DNA from: Fibrobacter succinogenes
GTDB taxonomy: Bacteria > Fibrobacterota > Fibrobacteria > Fibrobacterales > Fibrobacteraceae
DNA: 37,276 nt
Reading direction: 5' to 3'
NCBI GenBank assembly: GCA_902771595.1
Contig: CACXXH010000019.1
Location: 1-37,276, forward strand
This document shows, one piece after another, positions 8,963 to 16,195 of this stretch. The position numbers were made by a program, and so were the translations under genes. Under the pieces are notes generated by a model that ran no database searches, was not told the DNA's origin, and was given only the letters and a program-made list of their open reading frames with translations. Every line of letters begins with the position of its first letter. Within the stretch, counting starts at the first letter, position 1.

Positions 8963-9119
8963 GTCATCCTGACGAAGGTCAGGATCAGATATAAGCATTT
9001 TAACCCTGCAGTCATCCTGACGAACCCTGAACTTGATTCAGGGTGGATCAGATATAAACATTTTAACCCTGCCGTCATCCTGACGAAGGTCAGGATCAGA
9101 TATAAACATTTTAACCCTT
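8963..9119. repeat. Three tandem hairpin repeats
   Basis: Copies start at 8963, 9011 and 9074. Each begins GTCATCCTGACGAA and ends GGATCAGATATAAxCATTTTAACCCT. Copies 1 and 3 have the stem ATCCTGAC / GTCAGGAT with a GAAG loop. Copy 2 instead has a different stem, ACCCTGAA / TTCAGGGT, with the flanks preserved. The array fills the gap between two converging genes. The rest of the gap (8954-9165) holds nothing else I recognise. Confidence 0.85.
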
Positions 9120-9165
9120 CCTGCCTTGCCCTGAGAGTCCTTAGTTTTTTTCGAATGGTCTGCGT

Positions 9166-10410
9166 TTAATTAGGCGGGAAGAACAGGTATGCGATTGCGA
9201 TTGCTGCAATCACGCCCACGGCGTCGGCGATGAGTGCGCAGGTGACGGCGTGGCGTGTCTTCTTCACGCCCACAGAACCGAAGTAAACCGCGATGATGTA
9301 GAACGTGGTGTCGGCGGCTCCCTGGAACATGCAGCTGAGACGGCCGGCGAAACTGTCGGGACCGAGCGCCTTCATGGCATCGATCATCATGCCGCGGGCA
9401 CCGCTTCCGCTCAAGGGCTTCATGAATGCGGTGGGGAGCGCGGGAACCACGTCGTTTCCGACCCCGAATAGCCCGAGCATCCACGAGATGCCGTTCATGA
9501 GCAAATCCATGGCTCCGCTCGCGCGGAACACGGCGACACCCACGAGGATGGCGACGAGGTTCGGGATAATCATCACGGCGGTATGGAAGCCGTCCTTCGC
9601 GCCTTCGACAAACGCTTCGTAGGCCTGAACCTTCTTGTACACCGCGAGCCCGAGGAACGCGACGATGATGCCGAACAGCACGATGCCGCTGATGAACAGG
9701 CTCGTGGTACCGATGGCTTCGGCGGTGAGGTGGCTGAAGTAGAACATGATGGCGATGACGCAGGCCGAAAGCCCGCCGAGCCATGCGACCGTTACCGGGT
9801 CTTTAAGCTTGACCTTCTGGAAAAAACTGAGGGCGAAGATGCCCGCCATGGTGCTGAAGAACGTGGAAAGGAGAATGGGCAAGAAGATGTCGCTCGGGTT
9901 CGCCGCTCCCATCTGGGCGCGGTACGTCATGATGCTCACCGGGATGAGCGTGAGTCCGCTCGCGTTCAGCACGAGGAACATGATTTGCGAGTTGCTGGCG
10001 ACAGTTTTGTCTTCGTTCGGGTTCAAGTCCTGCAACTGCTTCATCGCCTGCAGGCCCATCGGGGTGGCGGCGTTGTCGAGCCCGAGCATGTTCGCACTGA
10101 TGTTCATGAGCATCGTGCCGACTACGGGATGGTCCTTCGGGATTTCAGGGAACAGGCGGCTGAACAGCGGGGAGACAATTTTTGCGAGAATCTGGACGGC
10201 GCCCGCCTTCTCGCCAATCTTCATGATGCCGAGCCAGAGGGAGAGAATGCCCGTGAGACCGAGGGCGATTTCGAACGCGGTTTTCGACATGTCGAACGCG
10301 CCGAGGATAGCCTTGTTGAAGATTCCGGAGTCGCCGAAGGCGAGCCACTGCACCATGCACGCGACAAACGCGCCAAAGAAGAATATGAGCCAAATGACGT
10401 TGAGGACCAT
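9166..10410 (-). CDS. Nucleoside-recognition (Gate) membrane protein, SpmA-SpmB fusion
   Basis: A 414-residue polytopic inner-membrane protein. The first half resembles spore maturation protein A, with the hallmark ANMLGLDNAATPMGLQAM near residues 107-124. The second half resembles SpmB, with GAKDGFHTAVMIIPNLVAIL, PLSGSGARG, GPDSFAGRL and QGAADTTFYIIAVYFG. In Bacillus and Clostridium these are two adjacent genes, and fused forms occur in other bacteria. The Gate domain is found in nucleoside transporters, but the transported substrate of this branch is not established. It is the last gene of a minus-strand group with the pseudouridine synthase and phosphoesterase, 30 bases after the latter. 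Confidence 0.88.
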   Translation of the reverse strand: MVLNVIWLIFFFGAFVACMVQWLAFGDSGIFNKAILGAFDMSKTAFEIALGLTGILSLWLGIMKIGEKAGAVQILAKIVSPLFSRLFPEIPKDHPVVGTMLMNISANMLGLDNAATPMGLQAMKQLQDLNPNEDKTVASNSQIMFLVLNASGLTLIPVSIMTYRAQMGAANPSDIFLPILLSTFFSTMAGIFALSFFQKVKLKDPVTVAWLGGLSACVIAIMFYFSHLTAEAIGTTSLFISGIVLFGIIVAFLGLAVYKKVQAYEAFVEGAKDGFHTAVMIIPNLVAILVGVAVFRASGAMDLLMNGISWMLGLFGVGNDVVPALPTAFMKPLSGSGARGMMIDAMKALGPDSFAGRLSCMFQGAADTTFYIIAVYFGSVGVKKTRHAVTCALIADAVGVIAAIAIAYLFFPPN

Positions 10411-10440
10411 ATTGGAAATGTTAGTAAAAAGTTGGCGGAA

Positions 10441-11070
10441 CTAGAGTTCTGCGCTTGCAAGTTCGCTGCCGTCGTCAAGTCTGCGGATGCTGAACTTGGC
10501 GGGGGAGGAGCTTGTCGCGCTCTCGTACAGCCCGAACGTGGGCGGGTTTCCGCCTTTGGGGAGGCTTGTAGAACCCGGATTCACGAGCAATATGCCTTTG
10601 AAGTTCTTTTCGAGAGTCCAGATGTGCGTATGCCCGTAGAGGTAGGCGTCGATTTTTGTGGAGTTCAGTTCCAAGTCGTTCGGTGCGAGGGTATGGAGCG
10701 CATCCGCCGGGAAGCATTCGGGCATAAAGATGTGCCCGTGGCTTAAAAAGAACGCCTTGCCCGCGGTTTTGTCGTTTGCGGGAGTGTCCTTCACGACGGC
10801 GAATTCTTCTTCGATAGGCATGTCGAGCATCATCAGGTCTACGTCCGCGTCGCAGTTCCCGCGTACTGCGGTAATGCATTCCTTGTAGGGGGCGAGAGTT
10901 TCTACGACGCCCATCGGGCCGTGACCTGCGGGGAGCGGGTTGCGCGGGCCGTGATAGAGCGTGTCGCCGAGCAGAAAGATGCGGTCGCAGTTGAATTTCT
11001 CGAAAAAGGAAAGTGCCTGCCTTGCTGCGATGGCGGAACCGTGAATGTCGGAGAGGATGAGTGCGCGCAT
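10441..11070 (-). CDS. yfcE: YfcE-type metallophosphoesterase
   Basis: A 209-residue calcineurin-like phosphoesterase that hydrolyses phosphodiesters using two metal ions. All family motifs are visible in order: DIHG near the N-terminus, GDTLYHGPRN, RGNCD, SHGH, YGHTH and NPGS. The order and length match the YfcE family. An insertion of roughly 20-30 residues lies between RGNCD and SHGH. The physiological substrate is not known for the family. The start lies one base after the stop codon of the pseudouridine synthase, so the genes are almost certainly co-transcribed and translationally coupled. Confidence 0.9.
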   Translation of the reverse strand: MRALILSDIHGSAIAARQALSFFEKFNCDRIFLLGDTLYHGPRNPLPAGHGPMGVVETLAPYKECITAVRGNCDADVDLMMLDMPIEEEFAVVKDTPANDKTAGKAFFLSHGHIFMPECFPADALHTLAPNDLELNSTKIDAYLYGHTHIWTLEKNFKGILLVNPGSTSLPKGGNPPTFGLYESATSSSPAKFSIRRLDDGSELASAEL

Positions 11071-11071
11071 C

Positions 11072-12310
11072 TTATTTCCTGTGCTCGGCGAAATCGTGCC
11101 TGATTCGCAGAGGCTTTAGTTTGTCTATAACGCTTTGCAGTTCTTTCGGGAGCGGACAATCGAAAACTTTCCGTTCGCCCTGCCATACGAATTCGAGGCG
11201 GCAGCTGTGCAAAAAGAGCCTGTGGAGCCCGAGTTCCTTTTTTACCTCGCGGTTGAGCGCGAAGTCTCCGTAGCGGGAATCTCCCAGGAGCGGGTGCCCG
11301 ATGCTTGCGAAGTGGGCGCGAATCTGGTGCATGCGGCCGGTCTCGAGCTTGATTTTTACGAGGTCGTAGCCTTCGTAGTGCTGCTTGACGCGGTAGTGCG
11401 TGACGGCTTCCTTTGCATCCTTGCCGGTTTCGCCGACCTTCATCTTGGAGCCCTTTGCCGCGTCGGTGCGGGTGAGCGATTCGGAAATCGTACCCTTGTC
11501 CTTTTTCAGGTTGCCCTTGACGAGCGCGAAGTAGAACTTGTCCACCTCGTGTTCGCGGATAAGCCGCGTGAGGTCGCGCAACGTGTCGCCGTGGAGGGCC
11601 GCGACGATGAGGCCGGAGGTTTCCTGGTCGAGGCGGTGCGCGATGGTGGGCTTGAAGTCGAGGCCTTCGCGGCGGCCCCATTCCCAAAGGTATTCCACGA
11701 GGCTTTCACCGGGGCGCGTTCCGGAACCGGGCTGGCTTGCAAGTCCCGAGGGCTTGTTCACGACGACGTAGTCTTCTGTCTGGATGACGATGTCGAGTTC
11801 CTTGACGCCCCAGCCCGACTGCTTTTCTGCCGGAGAGAGCGCCTTGCCCCAGGTGGACTTGTTCTTCGCGAAACCGGATTTTGCTTGTGTTCCCTCGGTT
11901 ACGGGGCGTTGCGGGGTGTCCCCACCTTGGTGGCCATGCGCACTAAGCGACGGGTCGCTAAGTGCTGTCCGCCCGCTAGAAGGGGTAGCGGATGCCGTGG
12001 CAGAAGCGAGGGGACCACTGCCTAAGGCGAGTGTCGCGCCAGACTGCTCGCAGGCTGGCATGATCGAGCCGGGCAGTTGGGACTTTAGTCCCACGCTTTC
12101 CCCTTCCACGCTCTTGAAGTTCTCGTAGATGCAGACGGTGTCGCCTTCCTGGAGCATCTGGTTCGCCTTGCCGATGACTCCGTTCACGCGGACCTTCTTC
12201 TTGCGGATGACGGCGAAGAATACGGACAGGGATTCATCGGGGAATGCCTTGCGCAGGAATCTGTCGAGGCGCATGTTGGCGAAGTTGCGGTCTATAACGC
12301 GAGTAATCAT
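11072..12310 (-). CDS. RluA-family pseudouridine synthase with long in-frame insertion
   Basis: A 412-residue RNA pseudouridine synthase, probably acting on 23S rRNA uridines like RluC or RluD. An S4 RNA-binding domain (about 12-62) is followed by the catalytic domain (about 170-400). The catalytic domain has VVVNKPSGL, HRLDQETSGL with catalytic Asp228, and GRMHQIRAH. Usual relatives are about 300-330 residues. The excess is a low-complexity stretch at about 66-165 between the two domains, rich in Ser, Gly, Ala and Pro. The DNA of that stretch (11921-11967) resembles the composite repeat at the end of the window. It is the first gene of a three-gene minus-strand group. The family is sure and the exact RNA target is not. 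Confidence 0.92.
   Translation of the reverse strand: MITRVIDRNFANMRLDRFLRKAFPDESLSVFFAVIRKKKVRVNGVIGKANQMLQEGDTVCIYENFKSVEGESVGLKSQLPGSIMPACEQSGATLALGSGPLASATASATPSSGRTALSDPSLSAHGHQGGDTPQRPVTEGTQAKSGFAKNKSTWGKALSPAEKQSGWGVKELDIVIQTEDYVVVNKPSGLASQPGSGTRPGESLVEYLWEWGRREGLDFKPTIAHRLDQETSGLIVAALHGDTLRDLTRLIREHEVDKFYFALVKGNLKKDKGTISESLTRTDAAKGSKMKVGETGKDAKEAVTHYRVKQHYEGYDLVKIKLETGRMHQIRAHFASIGHPLLGDSRYGDFALNREVKKELGLHRLFLHSCRLEFVWQGERKVFDCPLPKELQSVIDKLKPLRIRHDFAEHRK
11921..11967. repeat. Composite palindromic repeat module inside a coding gene
   Basis: The segment holds the hairpin CCACC-TT-GGTGG (11922-11933), then GGCCATGC.CAC and TAAGCGA...TCGCTAAGTG. The same order occurs at 37103-37151, with CCCCC-GCAA-GGGGG, GGCCATGC.CAC and TAAGCGCT...AGCGCTAAGTG. 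Stem bases differ but stay complementary in each copy. Here the element lies in the RluA-family gene and is translated without a stop. Confidence 0.6.
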
Positions 12311-12371
12311 GGCGGCTTTTTAACTTTGGTTTTAAATGCAATTTAGAAAAAAAAGAACGCACGCATTTATC

Positions 12372-12377
12372 TATATT
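12372..12377 (+). promoter_or_regulatory. Candidate -10 element for a leaderless dgt transcript
   Basis: TATATT ends 6 nt before the chosen dgt ATG and is followed by TGC. No ribosome-binding site is present. The same TATATTTGC string occurs just before lptD at 17318-17326. Confidence 0.45.
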
Positions 12378-12383
12378 TGCATC

Positions 12384-13691
12384 ATGCTCAATTGGGAAAC
12401 TCTTTTGTCGGCGACGCGGTATGGACATCCTGCCGACCCGGATCCGAACCGCTCCGATTACCACAGGGATTACGACCGCATTGTTTTTTCGACGGCTTTC
12501 CGCAGGCTTGGCCGCAAGACGCAGGTTCACCCGTTCTCCGTGAACGACCATGTGCATAGCCGCCTCACGCACAGCATCGAGGTTTCGAGCGTGGGCCGCA
12601 GCCTCGCGATTACGGTTTATCATCTGATAAAGAAGTACTTGCCCAAGTATATCAATGAATACCAGTTCGGTACCATCGTGCAGTCCGCGTGCCTTGCGCA
12701 CGATATCGGCAATCCGCCGTTCGGGCATGCGGGGGAGGCCGCCATCCGCGAATGGTTCCGCAAGAACAGGAACAGCGACCCGCTCCGTGGCCTGAGCAAC
12801 CGTGAAATGGCCGACTTCGAGAACTTCGACGGCAATGCGCAGGGGCACCGCATCTTGAGCAAGCTGGAATACCACTTCCTCGATGGCGGAATGCGCCTGA
12901 CCTATGCGACTATCGGTTCGATGATCAAGTACCCGCAGCTCGCGATGTACGGATGCCCGACGAGCCTTTTTTCGACGGAATACGATTTGTACGAGATGAC
13001 GGCCGAGACACTCGGTCTCCCGCAGATAGAGAAGGGCCGCTGGACGAGGCACCCGCTGGTCTACCTGATGGAGGCTGCCGACGATATCTGCTACTCCATT
13101 CTCGACGTGGAAGACGCCATCGAACTCGGGATCTTGAGTTACGGCGACGTGCGCGACATGTTCAGCTACCTCTGTGGCCCCGATGTGGACGTGGACCACG
13201 AATACGAGGAAAACGGGCGCAATTTCCGCGACTTCCTGAGCAGCATCCGTGGGAAGGCTATCCAGAACCTGATTGACGATGTCGCCGTCGTGTTCGTGAA
13301 GCATTACGAAGAGATTATGAACGGCACGCTGGACAAGCACCTGATGGACCTCTCGAATTCGAGCCCGATGTGGGGAATCCGCATCGGCAAGCGCCTCGGG
13401 AAGGAACGCATTTACCCGGACCGCCGCAAGACGGAACTCGAAGTGGGTAGCTACACGACGCTTGCGACCGTGCTCGACGCCTTCATCAACGGTGTCTACG
13501 ACTACCGCCAGAACGGCAAGAATTCGTACCGCGCTGACCGAATCGTGCGCCTTATCGGGCAGGCTAAAATCGGGCAGAGCGTTTCCGCGGCCGAGGCCTA
13601 CCACCAGGTGCTCGATTTCGTGAGCGGCATGACCGACAACTACGCGACGTATCTGGCGCGCCAGATTGGCGGCCTCGCTATGGGCGTTTGA
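12384..13691 (+). CDS. dgt: Deoxyguanosinetriphosphate triphosphohydrolase-like protein
   Basis: A 435-residue HD-superfamily enzyme that cleaves dNTPs, classically dGTP, into the deoxynucleoside and triphosphate. The N-terminus has the family pattern RSDYHRDYDRIVFSTAFRRL and KTQV. The metal-binding residues follow: His63 (THSIEV) and His106-Asp107 (LAHDIGNPPFGHAGE), with a further Asp in EAADDICYSILDVEDA. The ATG at 12384 is chosen because translation from it begins MLNWETLLSATRYG, as in the family. An upstream ATG at 12336 would add a poorly conserved basic tail and lies before the likely promoter. Its stop codon overlaps the start of the HAD gene by one base. Confidence 0.93.
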   Translation: MLNWETLLSATRYGHPADPDPNRSDYHRDYDRIVFSTAFRRLGRKTQVHPFSVNDHVHSRLTHSIEVSSVGRSLAITVYHLIKKYLPKYINEYQFGTIVQSACLAHDIGNPPFGHAGEAAIREWFRKNRNSDPLRGLSNREMADFENFDGNAQGHRILSKLEYHFLDGGMRLTYATIGSMIKYPQLAMYGCPTSLFSTEYDLYEMTAETLGLPQIEKGRWTRHPLVYLMEAADDICYSILDVEDAIELGILSYGDVRDMFSYLCGPDVDVDHEYEENGRNFRDFLSSIRGKAIQNLIDDVAVVFVKHYEEIMNGTLDKHLMDLSNSSPMWGIRIGKRLGKERIYPDRRKTELEVGSYTTLATVLDAFINGVYDYRQNGKNSYRADRIVRLIGQAKIGQSVSAAEAYHQVLDFVSGMTDNYATYLARQIGGLAMGV

Positions 13692-14380
13692 TGGTCTGGC
13701 TCTTCGATTACGACCTTACGTTGTACGGGGAAGAGGAACGCTTTGTCCTCGATTCGCTCGACAGGCGCATAGCCCTTTTTGTGCAGAAGACCGTGGGCGG
13801 GAATTTTGAAAACGCGACGCGAATCCGCAAGGAATACCTGGTGCGGTTCGGTACGACGCTTTCGGGCCTCATGGCGATGAACGGCACCGACCCGGACGAT
13901 TTTTTCGACTTCATTCACGAACCGGAACACTTGATTTACCCCAAGGAGGCTCCGGAAAAGCTCGCGCTGTTGCTAGGCTTGAAGGGACCGCGCTTCGTGT
14001 TTACCAACGGGCGTCATGACTGGAGCGAAGCGGGCATGGCCCACATGGGAATCGATTCCGCGATAGACGGCGTGTTCGACCTGAAGATGCTCGGCTGGGA
14101 AGGAAAACCGCACGAGAGCGCGTACGTGAAGATGGAACGTTGGCTGGAACGCATTTTGCCGGAAAAGGGATGGGCGATGCCCGCGAACCCGAGCGAAATC
14201 GTGTTGCTCGAGGATTCCCTGCGCAACCTGGAACCCGCGCATGCTCGCGGCTGGACCACCATTCTCGTAAACCCGAACGTCGAAGCCCCCGCCTGGGTGG
14301 ACTTCCATATCCCGCATCTGATGAATTTGCCCGATATTCTCCCCGAGGTGTCTTCCCGAGCGGGTTGTGCGCGTCGGTAA
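13691..14380 (+). CDS. HAD-family hydrolase resembling pyrimidine 5'-nucleotidase
   Basis: A 229-residue haloacid-dehalogenase-type phosphatase. Motif I is FDYDLTLYG with the nucleophile Asp, motif II is FTNGRHD, motif III contains the lysine of GKPHESAY, and motif IV is LLEDSLRNL. The FDxDxTLY start, the TNG segment and the EDSLRN..PA..RGWTTILV end are the pattern of pyrimidine 5'-nucleotidases (SDT1-like), which dephosphorylate UMP or CMP. The ATG at 13691 overlaps the dgt stop as TGATG, so translation is coupled. Together the two would turn nucleotides into nucleosides. Substrate choice is inferred from family resemblance and neighbourhood. Confidence 0.85.
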   Translation: MVWLFDYDLTLYGEEERFVLDSLDRRIALFVQKTVGGNFENATRIRKEYLVRFGTTLSGLMAMNGTDPDDFFDFIHEPEHLIYPKEAPEKLALLLGLKGPRFVFTNGRHDWSEAGMAHMGIDSAIDGVFDLKMLGWEGKPHESAYVKMERWLERILPEKGWAMPANPSEIVLLEDSLRNLEPAHARGWTTILVNPNVEAPAWVDFHIPHLMNLPDILPEVSSRAGCARR

Positions 14381-14415
14381 ATCTTTACTTTATATTTTTT
14401 GTATTTTATACCTCG

Positions 14416-15534
14416 ATGAAACGTACTATACATACTGCAATTTTTTTGGCGCTCGGTTTCTTTTTTGTATCGCTTTCGTGGTCGTTCCCCGCTCCGGCTG
14501 CACGAAACGGTTTCAACAACATGAATGTTACGACGGAGTATTCCGAACTCCTGAAGGAGAAGAATGCCCGTAACGATTCCTTGCTCCCGGCGCTCGATGG
14601 CGACAAGGCATTTGCCGAAGTGCTCCGCCTGAATCCGAATTTCTGGAGCCTCGGTAGCGCGATGGAAAAGGAAGGCTCGCTTGTCACCAAGCTCAATGCG
14701 CAGATCGTGTTTATCGACGGTATTCGTGAAGATCCTTTCTGCGAACTCGTGAAGGGCTCCAAGAGCGACGCTTCCACATGGAACGTGCGCATCGGCGTCG
14801 ACTTCGTTTCGGGCGGCTCGAATACGGTGCATATCCACGTGCAGCAGTGCCTCGACTACGTGCGTGACCAGCTGGGCTATGCCATCAAGCAGGGCGACAA
14901 GATTATCGTCATCCCGCCGAAGAAGGTGCTCGACAAGCTCCGTGAAAGCGAAATTCCCGATGCCATCGACCTTGACATGCAGCAGACGCTCTTGAAGGCG
15001 CACGAGGAAGTGGAACTCGACGGCAAGTGCCCCAAGAACATCGAGGCCTACATCATCCTGATGAATGTCTACAATCAGGTGAAAGACAAGAAGATGGATT
15101 ATGTCGTCATCAACGACCAGCTGAACAAGCAGCGCAACGGCGGAAGCCGCGTGCAGAGTTGTGCCTTTAGCCGCGAGTGGAATAAACGCTACCAGGAAAG
15201 CGCGAGTTTCGAATGCGATATCGATAATGACCGCTGCCTGTACCGCCAAGAAAACGACGGCAATTCGCAGTGGCAGATCAATTACGAACAGGACCGTTTC
15301 GAGTACATCAACAAGAAGTTCCTTTTCTTCAATCTCAATCCCAAGAGCATCCACAAGGGCGGTTCCATGCTGGATTTGCGCCTGATCCGCCTTTCGACCA
15401 AACTCTACCTGGAAGCCTACATCAACTTGAAGGGCGAACCTGTGACGCTCGGGCTCATCATTGTCCCGGGCGACAAGACCATCGAGGATTACGATGACGG
15501 GAGCGATGAAGATGAAGGCGTGATGATGGAATAG
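14416..15534 (+). CDS. Secreted protein of unknown function with acidic tail
   Basis: A 372-residue protein starting MKRTIHTAIF with a signal peptide (about 25 residues, hydrophobic core FLALGFFFVSLSW). No known family is recognised. The mature part has mixed helix and strand character. It has about six cysteines and regions such as NVRIGVDFVSGGSNTVHIHV and KIIVIPPKKVLDKL. It ends in an Asp/Glu-rich tail of about 18 residues. The ATG at 14416 is preferred because only this start gives a signal peptide; the frame is open further upstream inside the HAD gene. An AT-rich region with TATATT-like boxes precedes it. It may be a lineage-specific periplasmic or outer-membrane-associated protein. Confidence 0.75.
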   Translation: MKRTIHTAIFLALGFFFVSLSWSFPAPAARNGFNNMNVTTEYSELLKEKNARNDSLLPALDGDKAFAEVLRLNPNFWSLGSAMEKEGSLVTKLNAQIVFIDGIREDPFCELVKGSKSDASTWNVRIGVDFVSGGSNTVHIHVQQCLDYVRDQLGYAIKQGDKIIVIPPKKVLDKLRESEIPDAIDLDMQQTLLKAHEEVELDGKCPKNIEAYIILMNVYNQVKDKKMDYVVINDQLNKQRNGGSRVQSCAFSREWNKRYQESASFECDIDNDRCLYRQENDGNSQWQINYEQDRFEYINKKFLFFNLNPKSIHKGGSMLDLRLIRLSTKLYLEAYINLKGEPVTLGLIIVPGDKTIEDYDDGSDEDEGVMME

Positions 15535-15546
15535 CGGAAAAATAAC

Positions 15547-15575
15547 TTGCAAAAGTTTCCGCGCAAGTATATATT
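15547..15575 (+). promoter_or_regulatory. Promoter for the small lipoprotein gene
   Basis: TTGCAA (15547-15552) and TATATT (15570-15575) are spaced by 17 nt, the ideal sigma-70 distance. A purine-rich GAAGAAGGGG ribosome-binding site precedes the ATG at 15612. Confidence 0.6.
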
Positions 15576-15611
15576 TAGGATATACAACAAATTAAGAAGA
15601 AGGGGTTGTTT

Positions 15612-16100
15612 ATGAAAAATGCTTTTTTGTGGCTTGTTGCGACCGCGTTTATGTTTGCTGCGTGTTCGGACGATCCCTCGACCGAGTCCATCACGAATAA
15701 GGCGTCCAGTATCAGGAGCTCCTGTAAGTTTGACGACTCCTGGTTCGAAGAAGCCTCTGCAAACGGTGGCTTTGCCTTGAAGAAAATGGTCTATGAGGAA
15801 TCGGAGCGGGAGCCGGAACGTAGTTTCTATGTTGTGGACCAGGGCGATTCCGTCCTTTTCTCGGTCACTGGAATAGTCGATGCTTGCAACAAGATTGTTC
15901 GTGATATAGGCATGCGCATGGAGGGCGATACGCTCTACGCAACACTTGACTATGATCCTAATGGGGGGACGGATTGTATCTGCTTCTGGGTGGACATGTC
16001 GTTTACGGCAGCAAAGAAGTACGGATCAGCGAAGACGATAATTATTGGTGACGAGGTATTCCCGTACCGCGAAAAGGCAGAATCTTCTTCGGAAGAGTGA
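15612..16100 (+). CDS. Small lipoprotein of unknown function
   Basis: A 162-residue predicted lipoprotein. The start MKNAFLWLVATAF is chosen because a strong purine-rich ribosome-binding site ends about 7 bases upstream. The lipobox is FAAC (Cys18), followed by SDDPSTES, so sorting to the outer membrane is likely but not shown. The mature part has four further cysteines and a short Ser/Glu-rich C-terminus (AESSSEE). No conserved domain is recognised. A promoter of good quality stands 37 bases upstream, so it is probably its own transcription unit between the secreted orphan and the PDZ protein. Confidence 0.75.
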   Translation: MKNAFLWLVATAFMFAACSDDPSTESITNKASSIRSSCKFDDSWFEEASANGGFALKKMVYEESEREPERSFYVVDQGDSVLFSVTGIVDACNKIVRDIGMRMEGDTLYATLDYDPNGGTDCICFWVDMSFTAAKKYGSAKTIIIGDEVFPYREKAESSSEE

Positions 16101-16195
16101 GTTTGGGCTTTTTTTACGAAAAAACTGCGTTTTTTGCGGTATATTCGGCGTTTTTTATAGTATATTTATTAAAGAATGAATTACAAGGAGAATAA

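Noticed and set aside
8963..9119. Possible CRISPR array
   Set aside because: There are only three units, they are almost contiguous, there are no unique spacers of constant length, and no cas genes are nearby.
9583..10746. Plus-strand frame opposite the SpmAB protein and phosphoesterase
   Set aside because: It crosses two well-supported minus-strand genes and its sequence is charged low-complexity shadow.
12336..12383. Upstream ATG as the dgt start
   Set aside because: It would add a basic tail not typical of the family and places the start before the likely -10 box. The ATG at 12384 gives the normal N-terminus.
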